From contig JAGQWX010000016.1 in assembly GCA_020436935.1 (NCBI GenBank), positions 29,226-93,225 on the forward strand: a stretch of 64,000 nucleotides of DNA, read 5' to 3'. The notes under the pieces were generated by a model, which saw nothing but the letters and a program-made list of their open reading frames with translations, made no database searches and was not told where the DNA came from. Source of the DNA: Saprospiraceae bacterium (GTDB lineage Bacteria; Bacteroidota; Bacteroidia; Chitinophagales; Saprospiraceae). Of this stretch, positions 1 through 8,176 are shown in pieces. Every line of letters begins with the position of its first letter. The stretch's first letter is position 1. The position numbers were made by a program, and so were the translations under genes.

Positions 1-3000
1 TTTCACTGCAACAAAGTCAATTTGCATATTGTCATTGAGGTTGACAATTTCGTATTGTTCTCTGAAAGCTTCTGCAAGTGCATTTTCTGTACTTGTAAAA
101 CTGTAGTTTTTGTCGATAAACCTCCATGAAGTGTTGTTCGGGAGCTTATCATTGACTCTAAGGACAATTCTCTTCAACTCTACCAAGTCCGCAACATTGA
201 TTTGGGCATCGCGATTGGCGTCTGCTGCTATCATTTTGTATGGTGATCTCAACTGAGCCATTCCCAAAATATGCCTTTGAATGTGAAGTAGGTCAAGTGT
301 GTTGACACCATTGGCCACATCGTCATTCTTTCCAGGTTTCACCATGTAGTTTCTTCCTGTTTCAATATTGTTGAACGTAAACTCGCCTCTGTCATTGGTC
401 ATGATTTTGTCGGCAGAGATTCCGTCTAGTTGTATTAGAGCGTCTTTGAGGTTGGAGTTGGATTCGGTTATGAGCTGGCCTCTCACTGTTTTTGTTTGGA
501 TTTCGCCTGTGCAGGCTTTTGGAGTTCCATTGTCCTGGATTTCTACCATTACTTCGGCAGAGTCCCAAATGATTTCTCCAGGAGCTACTTCAGCACCGAC
601 ATATACCCTGATTTTTTGAATTCCGAGATCAGCACATGTAAATACTTTTCCTGAATCTGCAATGTTTTCAGAGAATGCGAAGTAAAGTTTGCTGTCAGGA
701 CAAGGCGCACTTGATCCATTGTCAAAATCTCTACCCCAGGTAACTGACATACCACCACCATTCATTCTGGTAAGTCCAAAGACTAATCCCTGGAAGTACT
801 TCGGTGAAGGTTTTTTACAGTTCTTAATTGAGAAGACATGCTCCTTGCTTGTAATATTTCCGCATAAGTCTCTAAATGTGTATACTATTCTGTGTGTACC
901 AATAGGCAAAACTTCCTTGCTTGCATTGATAAAACCGCCAGTTCCTGATTTTACGATATCGTATCCGGACAATGGTCCTGCATTGTCATTGTCAAGGTCA
1001 ATGCTATAAGTATAAGATAGGTTTCCTGTACAATCGTCTGACGCAAATGCTCTCAAATCTGTACTACCAGTGCCATCACAACCGTCAATGAACAAACAAA
1101 TGCTTGCTGCAAATGATGAGTCAATCTTAGGTGGAATGCTGTTGTTGACTTTGATAATTTGCTTGAAAGTCCAAGGGCTTCTTACTGAAGATGGTTGACA
1201 CCAATCGATCACAGACCATGTTCTCAAAATTTTGAGACAAGCCTGAGCACTACCTGAAACTGGTGAATTGAAAGTATAGACTTCATCCTTAGAGTTCATA
1301 GCGATATTGCCACATCCAAATCCACTATAGTTCACAATAGGCTTGCTGTTGAGGCCATCAGGAGTTAGAGATGGTGAAGCTGGATCAGTACATCCTTCAA
1401 TAGTTATTTCAGCTTCCGGCCATTTAAGATCCTCTTCAGGGTCGAAGTTTTCGCCCTCTTTAAATTCTGAATAAATGGTTTGTGTACATGAATCTGCTCT
1501 TCCAATTCCATCGATTACAACCCATTTTCTCACTATCGTACCCAAATGACACTTGTCTCTGTTGTCTTTAACAGTATGTACTACTCTGGAACTTCCACAG
1601 TTATCATAAACGATGGCAGATCCAAATTTTGATGCAAGTGAAGCGCTATCAAGAGCGACAACATCACTGCAGAATACAGTCACATCTCCAGGACAAGAGA
1701 TGATTGGTCTCAACTTGTCTTGTACCCTTACCTGAACCATACACGTATTTGAGTTACCGCTGGCATCTGTTGCTCTCAGCTCAATGATGACAGGATTGGC
1801 GCCATCAAGGCAACAAAATTCTACGTAAGGACCCCAGCTTCTATTTGCTGAAGTGTCACAGCCTTTAAATCTGTCCATTCTTCTTACATCGAAAGTTACC
1901 GGACCGCATTCGTCTCTACTTCCGTTGTCGAAATATTTCGCAGGTATTTTTGCTGTTCCATCGCTGGTCAATGATACCACAGTATTCTCGATACAAGCCA
2001 TTACTGGTGGAGTGAGGTCTGCTACAATCAAGGTAACTTCATCTGTTGCTGTGTTTCCTGCCCCATCTGTGGCCGTATATACCAAAGTGTAGGTTCCGGG
2101 GGCAAATTTTGTCGGTGCGGCAGGATTGATGATGCCAATTCCCGCCTCAGTTACCTTAATGGTTACCGGACCACCGCAAGCATCACTCGTAACAACTTTA
2201 TATTTGCTGTTGAGTACAACATTTGCAAAACATTCGTGTCCGGATGTTGAAACAGTCACACTTTCCGGAGTAACATCAATTAAAGGAGCTACATCGTCGA
2301 TCAATATGATGACCTGACTTACTGTTGTGTCAAATTCAGTACCACAGTACCAGCCATTGACCGTCCAGGTTCTCATCAATTTATATGATTTGATTTCTCT
2401 GTCTGTATAAGAAGACATGATTCCACAATGATCCAAAAGATCTTCATCACCAGGCTTAATTTTGATGGTATCACCCTCAACTATTACGTAAGGATATCCC
2501 GTTACTTCCGGTGATGGGAACCAACTACCGCCTACTTTGGCATAGTTATCATTACAATTGACTGTATCATTACCCGGGAAGTTGATGTCTTCCTGAAGTA
2601 TTGGTAAAACATTATAAGATATGGTGCAGGTGCTGAACATACCGTTGGTAGGATCTACTGCTTTCCAGACTTGTGTTACATTTTTAAGGACACCTTCTTC
2701 GGGGCAATTCACCACTATCGGTGCTCCTCCGGGAATCCAGTTGTATGATGAACAATCATAGGCAGTAACTCCAAAATCCTCCGGAGTCAATCCTTGCTCG
2801 ACCAAGGCACAATGGATGTCCACTGTATCTTCAGGGCAGTTCTCGATCAGAGGAGCTGTTTTGTCTTCGATTTTTAGTGTACCCCAGCAACTGTTGGAAG
2901 ACTGGTTCCTTACGGTAACTTCGACAGTTTTACCTATGAACTCAGGTCCCAAAGAGATGGAGGGTGCAAAATCCCACACCTGGTTGCCATATTTTACTTT

Positions 3001-3228
3001 AACAGTGTAACCTGTCAAAGGGCAAGATTCAGTGCCTTTCATCATGGTGGCAGCAGAGATGGTCACCTGACAATCATTGTTTGGATCTACAGACACGTTT
3101 ACCTTGTCGACGCAAGCCATTTGGCACTGGGCCTGCACTTCGCCCGGAAACGCCAAAACCGCCAGCGCGAAAAGCCACACACTGCAGATTTTTAAAATTG
3201 TAAAAAATGTTTTCATTTTTTGATCCAT
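1..3228 (-). CDS. Giant secreted protein with HYR-like repeats and a dockerin-like pair (C-terminus beyond window)
   Basis: An open frame runs from an ATG at 3228 to the window edge without a stop (1076 codons), so the C-terminus is missing. Residues 1-30 form a signal peptide (basic start, hydrophobic core, then VQAQC). The body is a Cys-containing array of HYR/Ig-like units with recurring phrases such as RTWSVIDWC and VRVQDK. From about residue 970 there is a dockerin-like region: a degenerate first loop followed by LDLLHIQRHIL, then a canonical F-hand (DANRDAQINVAD then LVELKRIVL). It ends at the window edge in DFVAVK, which matches the start of the GDV(D/N)-type segment in the neighbour at 8154-12020. 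The two are clear paralogues from the signal peptide onward. I infer T9SS export, but the sorting tail is outside the window. The second start (MKTF, 3216) is possible. Confidence 0.9.
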   Translation of the reverse strand, partial: MDQKMKTFFTILKICSVWLFALAVLAFPGEVQAQCQMACVDKVNVSVDPNNDCQVTISAATMMKGTESCPLTGYTVKVKYGNQVWDFAPSISLGPEFIGKTVEVTVRNQSSNSCWGTLKIEDKTAPLIENCPEDTVDIHCALVEQGLTPEDFGVTAYDCSSYNWIPGGAPIVVNCPEEGVLKNVTQVWKAVDPTNGMFSTCTISYNVLPILQEDINFPGNDTVNCNDNYAKVGGSWFPSPEVTGYPYVIVEGDTIKIKPGDEDLLDHCGIMSSYTDREIKSYKLMRTWTVNGWYCGTEFDTTVSQVIILIDDVAPLIDVTPESVTVSTSGHECFANVVLNSKYKVVTSDACGGPVTIKVTEAGIGIINPAAPTKFAPGTYTLVYTATDGAGNTATDEVTLIVADLTPPVMACIENTVVSLTSDGTAKIPAKYFDNGSRDECGPVTFDVRRMDRFKGCDTSANRSWGPYVEFCCLDGANPVIIELRATDASGNSNTCMVQVRVQDKLRPIISCPGDVTVFCSDVVALDSASLASKFGSAIVYDNCGSSRVVHTVKDNRDKCHLGTIVRKWVVIDGIGRADSCTQTIYSEFKEGENFDPEEDLKWPEAEITIEGCTDPASPSLTPDGLNSKPIVNYSGFGCGNIAMNSKDEVYTFNSPVSGSAQACLKILRTWSVIDWCQPSSVRSPWTFKQIIKVNNSIPPKIDSSFAASICLFIDGCDGTGSTDLRAFASDDCTGNLSYTYSIDLDNDNAGPLSGYDIVKSGTGGFINASKEVLPIGTHRIVYTFRDLCGNITSKEHVFSIKNCKKPSPKYFQGLVFGLTRMNGGGMSVTWGRDFDNGSSAPCPDSKLYFAFSENIADSGKVFTCADLGIQKIRVYVGAEVAPGEIIWDSAEVMVEIQDNGTPKACTGEIQTKTVRGQLITESNSNLKDALIQLDGISADKIMTNDRGEFTFNNIETGRNYMVKPGKNDDVANGVNTLDLLHIQRHILGMAQLRSPYKMIAADANRDAQINVADLVELKRIVLRVNDKLPNNTSWRFIDKNYSFTSTENALAEAFREQYEIVNLNDNMQIDFVAVK

Positions 3229-3271
3229 TTTGAGTTTGTATATAAAAGAAATAGTTTCAAAAACTCTCACT

Positions 3272-3292
3272 CCGGACATACCATATGTCTGG
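3272..3292 (-). other. Hairpin in the 5' leader of the 1-3228 gene
   Basis: Nine-base arms (3272-3280 and 3284-3292) pair with one G:U and a 3-base loop. On the minus strand it lies 44 bases upstream of the ATG at 3228 and downstream of the predicted promoter. It could be an mRNA-stabilising or regulatory leader stem. No U-tract follows, so it is not a terminator. Confidence 0.35.
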
Positions 3293-3381
3293 AGGCGGAT
3301 CTATAAATCATAAATAGGTAAGGTTCAGGTCGATTGTCATCTCTTGGCACCCGAAAGTGCAATCGTCAGACAATTCAAAAA

Positions 3382-3389
3382 CAAATGTA
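3382..3389 (-). promoter_or_regulatory. Candidate -7 box for the 1-3228 gene
   Basis: On the minus strand the sequence is TACATTTG, an exact match to the Bacteroidota -7 consensus TAnnTTTG, in a very AT-rich stretch. No clear -33 TTTG is seen at the usual ~19-base spacing. It implies a leader of about 150 bases. The remainder of 3229-3884 is AT-rich, with no convincing gene, and contains only this promoter, the leader hairpin and the terminator at 3830-3860. Confidence 0.4.
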
Positions 3390-3829
3390 ATATTTTTATA
3401 ATATGTAATATACTTTTTATCAGTTTTTTTTAAATAATTTATTTTTGTAATATGTTATTTAATTGGTTTTCAAAGCATGTCTTTGCACACCATGACAGCA
3501 TAATGTTTAAAACAGCCAGTATATACTTTTACGGAAAAAGATCAAAACCCCTTTTGAAACACCATCACAATGGCCGATTGAATCGAGTAAGGAAAAAATT
3601 TTTAGGTTTCAACGCTCAATGCTTAAAAAATGAAAAGCCCCCCTCCAATTGCTTGAAGAGAGGCCATCCCAAAAACCGATTTATCTTAAAAGGGCTTAAT
3701 TATTTGACGCTAATTTAGCATTAAAATTTGATAAACAAATACAAGGCTTCCAAGTTTTCAATACAAAAATAAAAATCTTATATATTTAATTTAGTAATAT
3801 CCAACTTCTTTTATTGCAAAAGGGTAGAT

Positions 3830-3860
3830 AAAAAAAAGAGCCGTCATCGCTGACAGCTCT
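3830..3860 (-). terminator. Intrinsic terminator after the PorP-like gene
   Basis: Arms 3837-3846 and 3851-3860 pair over ten positions with one mismatch and a TCGC loop. On the minus strand the stem is followed by eight T (3837 down to 3830). It sits 25 bases past the stop of the gene at 3885, so it ends the 7950-to-3885 transcript. Confidence 0.8.
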
Positions 3861-3884
3861 TTTTGATATACTTTATGTTCAGGT

Positions 3885-4832
3885 CTAAAGATTTGAATCT
3901 AACCTTGATTTTCCAAAACTAAACTTGAGCGAAAACTCGTGTGCTCCGTTGTTGTAATCCTGGAATTGTTGTGTGGAAACATTATACGTATAATACAATT
4001 TTACTGTTTCGATTTTGAATCCCAGTAAAAATCCCAGCCTCTTGTCACCTCCTACTGTGTAAGAAAGTCCACCTGTAAATTTATCATCCAGGAAGCTTGC
4101 TTTAAGGTTGAGGTCAACATGGGTAGGAACACCATTTAGTTTTTTGAAGATAATTGATGGCTCCAGATTGATTCCATTGCCAATCTCATCCAGTCTGTAT
4201 CCAGCCTGAAATATAAAACCCAATTCTCTGTTGATGCTGCTTGAGCTTCCACTGGTCAGTCTCGAAGAAATCAAGGATGGCAATGCAAGGCCGTAAGTAA
4301 ACTTACCATCGTACACGCCGTATGCGCCCACAGAGACATCAAAAAACTGGATGCCATTTCTCCTTGCCAATACTGTAAGGTCATTGGGGTCGAAGATGGC
4401 GTCATCTGCATCCCTGTTATTCAATCCATGTTGTATAAACTCAGTACTTAAACCAAACCTCACATCATTTTTTGTAGAAGTAATGCCATATGTGAATGAC
4501 AACTGTGCTTTGCTTGTTCTCAGACTTCCATAGTTGTCCTGCATGAGTAATGCTCCTATGCCAACTCTGTCTATGAGTTTGCCATCATATGCTACTGTAA
4601 CAGTTTTGGGACTTCCATCAAAAGAAGACCATGTATTTCTATAGTTGAGCAATATGTTGTGATTTCCTTCAAATCCTGCAGCGGCCGGATTGATCAACAC
4701 AGGACTTAAAAATGCCTGGCTGTAAATATATCTTTCATCAAAGTACCTTTCCTGAGCACTGACCTTTGTCAGCGTCAAGCATATTACACCTAATGCAACT
4801 ATATATCCAATTGATTTTTTCATTTTATTCAT
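3885..4832 (-). CDS. PorP/SprF family type IX secretion system outer-membrane protein
   Basis: PorP/SprF proteins are outer-membrane beta-barrel partners of the type IX secretion machine. They are often encoded beside a large type B cargo and are thought to anchor it. The 315-residue product has a signal peptide ending near VSAQ, then the family's N-terminal hallmark (YSQAFLSPVLINPAAAG), followed by alternating strands such as NILLNYRNTW and a typical C-terminus (HEFSLKFSFGK). A GTG at 4841 would extend it by three residues; ATG 4832 is preferred. It begins 40 bases after the stop of the type B cargo gene at 4873, so the two are almost certainly co-transcribed. Such orphan cargo/PorP pairs are common in Bacteroidota and are distinct from the core porP gene. 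Confidence 0.9.
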   Translation of the reverse strand: MNKMKKSIGYIVALGVICLTLTKVSAQERYFDERYIYSQAFLSPVLINPAAAGFEGNHNILLNYRNTWSSFDGSPKTVTVAYDGKLIDRVGIGALLMQDNYGSLRTSKAQLSFTYGITSTKNDVRFGLSTEFIQHGLNNRDADDAIFDPNDLTVLARRNGIQFFDVSVGAYGVYDGKFTYGLALPSLISSRLTSGSSSSINRELGFIFQAGYRLDEIGNGINLEPSIIFKKLNGVPTHVDLNLKASFLDDKFTGGLSYTVGGDKRLGFLLGFKIETVKLYYTYNVSTQQFQDYNNGAHEFSLKFSFGKSRLDSNL

Positions 4833-4872
4833 CGTTGCCACTTTTATTGGGTCTAGTATAATTTTCTATTAA

Positions 4873-7800
4873 TTAGTCTCTCAAAAGAGTTACTGTACCT
4901 GAAAACAATTCTCGGGACTCAGGGAAAGACACCTCAAGAACCCACATGTATGAGCTCTCAGGAAGTATTTGACCCGAATTGTCTACCCCGTTCCAGCTGT
5001 TGTCATAAACATCTGCAGAATAAACAGTTTTCCCATATCTGTCAAATACTGTAAGTTTTGACGGATTATCATTGACACAATTGATGGCAAATACGTCATT
5101 GTATCCATCATTGTTGGGGGTAATGATGGTCAAAGCGGCAAAGCAACCGTTGGCCGGATCATCACAATCTTGTACCCTGGCCACTACACTTACCTGACAT
5201 CCATTGGCATCTTCAACTATGGCGCTGTAAGAACCTTTTGGTACATTGGAAAGGTCTGAATTGGTACTTCCATTGGACCACCTATAAGTATAACCCGGAG
5301 TACCTCCACTTACATCAAGTGATACTCCTCCGTCTTCATTAATACCATTGGCGCATGCAGTCACAACGCTTGTTACAATTCTAGAGGGTTGGGTAATGGT
5401 AAGACTGCTTGTCTTGCTATTTCCATCTTTGTCGGTTACAACAAATGTATAATTCCCTGCACCTAGCTTATCAACACTGAAACTACCCTCAGCAGTTACG
5501 TCTTTTGTTCCTGAAGCTCCACCAGTGTAGCTCACCTTGTAAGGCGCTGTACCACCTGAAAAACTTCCTGCTACCGTAGCATTTTTCAATCCGTTACAGG
5601 AAATCGGAACACTAACTGAAAGCGACACAATATTGAGTGCACCACCTGAAGTTGGTACTATGATGTCTTTGGTAACCACACATCCTCCTTTATCTGTGAC
5701 AGTAACTTTATAAGTTCCAGGTGCAAGATTCATCGCGTCTGTAGTATTGTTGGTAATGGTGGTTGGACCAGTCCATACAACAGTATAAGGCGTAACTCCT
5801 CCTGCAAGGTTCAACTTAATTCTTCCATTGGTTCCTGAAGAAGCAGTAATTTCTTCACCAATAGCAAGAGCGGCAGCCGGAGCCTCTACAGTAAATGTTC
5901 TGTTGACCGACATACTTGGATTACTGCTGTCTGTAACGGTTACAGTATAACTTCCTCCTGCGAGATTGCTTGGGTTAGCTCCGCTTGGATTACCGGGACC
6001 TGACCATGCATATGTATACATGCCATTGTTGTTGGGACACCCGCCACTGACCTGTAGAGATATAGCACCGTTGGTCTCTCCAAAACATTTCACACTCGTC
6101 ACTGTACCTGTTACGGCAAGCGGAGTACTTCCGGCTGTTACAGTAAAGCTTTGAGTCGCTGTACATCCTTTTGAGTCTGTAACAGATACGGTATAATTTC
6201 CTGCAACGATGTTGGTCAAATCTTTTGTAGTCTGGCCACCAGGGGTCCAGCTGTAGGTATAGGTTGGAGTTCCTCCTGTAACTGCTAATGTAATACCTCC
6301 TCTGCCTGAACAAGCCTCATTGGTCACAGAACCGCCAATCTGGAGCGCTCCTGGTTCAGTTATAGCCTGTGTCAAAGTACAAGTGACATTACTGCCACAA
6401 GTCAATTCCATGGTATATGTTCCTGCTGTTGCGCCCACCAAATTGCAATTGCTGAGTGGATTGGTCTGTACTACTACTCCACCTTTTTTCCACACACAGT
6501 TACAGTCAGGCGTCGCGCCGGAAACAGTAACATTGATGCCTCCATCATTTCCTCCTGCGCAGCTGACGTTTTTCACGCTGACAACAGAACAGCTACCACC
6601 ACCACCACAAGCATTGATTTTGATGGATCCATTTTCAGTTGTAAAAGGAAGGTTTTCGCCGTTCTTATCTCCAACAACGATCTCTGGCACAAATGTGAGT
6701 GCAGAGGTTGGCATTGTTGTACAGCTGCCTATACCTTTAAAACAAACCTGAAACAATTTTGAGCCATCGGCAAGGGTTACAGGGTTGGTGCTTGTTGGCA
6801 CCCATGATACTCTAAGGGTATTATCTCCAATTTTATTGAAGTTGTCATTCCCTAGGTTTGACAACATATAATTGTCTTGTCTTAAAAACTGCACAATTGC
6901 AGGATCCCATCTGAGACCAAACTCCAATGCTGTTATTTCTTTGAAATTTCTAACGGTGATATCAACACATACATCACCATTTTGATTTACAGTAACAGCT
7001 GCAGCTTTAAGTACTACTGCGGCTGCATTAGATGTTGACACCGTCACTTTTCCATTGACCTTATCAACATTTTTATTTCCACTCAATTGAGAAGTAGACC
7101 ATTCTACCAATTCGTCGGTGAGGACGATATCTGTCGAAGTGCCGTTTGCGCCAATGGTATTAAAACACAAGTCCATAAACTTGGCATCATCGGCCAAAGT
7201 TTTAGGGTTACCACCATCTTCATAAATGAATCCCAGGAGACCTGCAGAAGCATTGACATCATTGAATACCATTTTAGATCCGAAAGCCATATTCTCAGCT
7301 CCTGTGAAGGTAATGACTGCAGGATTCCACTTGAATGTTCCCTGCAAGGCCTCTACATCCTTGAATCTTTTGACAGTTATGGGTACACAAACTTTTGCTG
7401 CCGGTTGGGTGAAAACTGTACCTGCCTTAACTTCCAGATTTGTACCTCCTGTTCCGCAATCTGTACCATTGACTTTTATTGCTCCCGGAGTGTAGGTATA
7501 CGTCAAAACGTCAAGGTTGGAATTCGCAAAAAGAATTTCACTTGGTCTGTTGGCTATAACAACGCTCGTTGCTTTACAGGGAGCATTTCTTGCTCTCAGA
7601 GTCAATGTAAATAATCTCGTATTGGCAGGAAGTGTTCTCCCGGTAGCGTCAAACCATGTAACGCCGAGTTGCCCTTCCTTGATCAATTTACCATCTGGTT
7701 TGGCAAATGCTTCCTGGTCATAGGCTGCCAGTGTTGCCAAATTTGTCACTGAAACAAATGTGAATGCAGTTGAATCCCAGTTAAGAGAAAATTGCATTGA

Positions 7801-7950
7801 AGACATATTTGTAAAGTTCGACACTGTAAGATCGATAGCGAGTGTTTGATTGGCATCTGCCGCTCCGCCCCCCATTGTCAATTGGATCTGAGCGCTTCCG
7901 CTCACCCATAAAAAGATGGCAAATGCAAGTGTGCTGAAAATCTTCTTCAT
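4873..7950 (-). CDS. Secreted scaffold-like protein: three cohesin-like domains, SprB repeats, T9SS type B tail
   Basis: The 1025-residue product has a signal peptide (1-20). Three cohesin-like beta domains follow at roughly 21-161, 172-305 and 312-446; each has the pattern of a V/I-P/D-ITV strand, then F-x-L-x-WDP/S and an F-x-LC-F strand. About six SprB-type PKD-like repeats (about 453-930) carry the signature GGTPxYTYxWSxG...L..GxYTVxVTDxxGC. The C-terminal ~95 residues are a gliding-motility/CHU_C type B sorting domain (ITPNNDGYNDVF, VFDRYGKTVY). From family knowledge it should be exported by T9SS and stay on the surface. The cohesin-like modules could receive the dockerin-like modules of the flanking proteins; that is inference. 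It is first in a two-gene unit with the PorP-like gene. Confidence 0.92.
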   Translation of the reverse strand: MKKIFSTLAFAIFLWVSGSAQIQLTMGGGAADANQTLAIDLTVSNFTNMSSMQFSLNWDSTAFTFVSVTNLATLAAYDQEAFAKPDGKLIKEGQLGVTWFDATGRTLPANTRLFTLTLRARNAPCKATSVVIANRPSEILFANSNLDVLTYTYTPGAIKVNGTDCGTGGTNLEVKAGTVFTQPAAKVCVPITVKRFKDVEALQGTFKWNPAVITFTGAENMAFGSKMVFNDVNASAGLLGFIYEDGGNPKTLADDAKFMDLCFNTIGANGTSTDIVLTDELVEWSTSQLSGNKNVDKVNGKVTVSTSNAAAVVLKAAAVTVNQNGDVCVDITVRNFKEITALEFGLRWDPAIVQFLRQDNYMLSNLGNDNFNKIGDNTLRVSWVPTSTNPVTLADGSKLFQVCFKGIGSCTTMPTSALTFVPEIVVGDKNGENLPFTTENGSIKINACGGGGSCSVVSVKNVSCAGGNDGGINVTVSGATPDCNCVWKKGGVVVQTNPLSNCNLVGATAGTYTMELTCGSNVTCTLTQAITEPGALQIGGSVTNEACSGRGGITLAVTGGTPTYTYSWTPGGQTTKDLTNIVAGNYTVSVTDSKGCTATQSFTVTAGSTPLAVTGTVTSVKCFGETNGAISLQVSGGCPNNNGMYTYAWSGPGNPSGANPSNLAGGSYTVTVTDSSNPSMSVNRTFTVEAPAAALAIGEEITASSGTNGRIKLNLAGGVTPYTVVWTGPTTITNNTTDAMNLAPGTYKVTVTDKGGCVVTKDIIVPTSGGALNIVSLSVSVPISCNGLKNATVAGSFSGGTAPYKVSYTGGASGTKDVTAEGSFSVDKLGAGNYTFVVTDKDGNSKTSSLTITQPSRIVTSVVTACANGINEDGGVSLDVSGGTPGYTYRWSNGSTNSDLSNVPKGSYSAIVEDANGCQVSVVARVQDCDDPANGCFAALTIITPNNDGYNDVFAINCVNDNPSKLTVFDRYGKTVYSADVYDNSWNGVDNSGQILPESSYMWVLEVSFPESRELFSGTVTLLRD

Positions 7951-7978
7951 TAGAAAATTGTGTTTAAATATTGCAATA

Positions 7979-7986
7979 CAAAACTA
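7979..7986 (-). promoter_or_regulatory. Candidate -7 box for the scaffold/PorP operon
   Basis: On the minus strand the sequence is TAGTTTTG, an exact TAnnTTTG match, 28 bases before the ATG at 7950. No good -33 element is seen at standard spacing. Confidence 0.5.
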
Positions 7987-8055
7987 CAAATAATAATTAT
8001 TAATAATCTGTAACAAGTTGAAAATAATTGATATTTCCCCTTATATACGTCCTTA

Positions 8056-8063
8056 TATCTTTG
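8056..8063 (+). promoter_or_regulatory. Candidate -7 box for a small plus-strand ORF
   Basis: TATCTTTG matches TAnnTTTG exactly, with a TTTC about 18 bases upstream as an imperfect -33. The box ends 5 bases before an ATG at 8069, so any transcript starting here would be essentially leaderless. Confidence 0.4.
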
Positions 8064-8068
8064 TGCTC

Positions 8069-8176
8069 ATGGGTTGGACATATTACATTGGAACGATAGG
8101 CACTGCAATAATAATTCTTTTTATCGCAATTGTACTCATGATTCCTGATCTATTTAAAGAATCAACATCTTTTTGA
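8069..8176 (+). CDS. Possible 35-residue single-pass membrane peptide
   Basis: This short frame starts MGWTYYIGTIGTA, continues through a hydrophobic helix (AIIILFIAIVLMI) and ends in a polar tail (PDLFKESTSF). It begins directly behind a good -7 box and its last 23 bases overlap the 3' end of the convergent gene at 8154. It lies between two large secreted-protein genes. I do not recognise a family. The size and membrane character fit a small membrane protein, but a frame this short can arise by chance, and there is no ribosome-binding site. Confidence 0.3.
   Translation: MGWTYYIGTIGTAIIILFIAIVLMIPDLFKESTSF

Noticed and set aside
3452..3718. 88-codon plus-strand frame between the left giant gene and the PorP gene
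   Set aside because: Basic, low-complexity-like translation with no family look, no promoter box before it, in AT-rich intergenic DNA that carries the opposite-strand promoter.
5990..6313. 107-codon minus-strand frame within the SprB repeat region
   Set aside because: Out-of-frame reading of the repeat DNA on the same strand; Arg/Tyr/Ser-rich nonsense.
7087..7614. 175-codon frame antisense to the cohesin-like protein gene
   Set aside because: Shadow of the coding strand; the minus-strand frame has clear domains, and this one has none.
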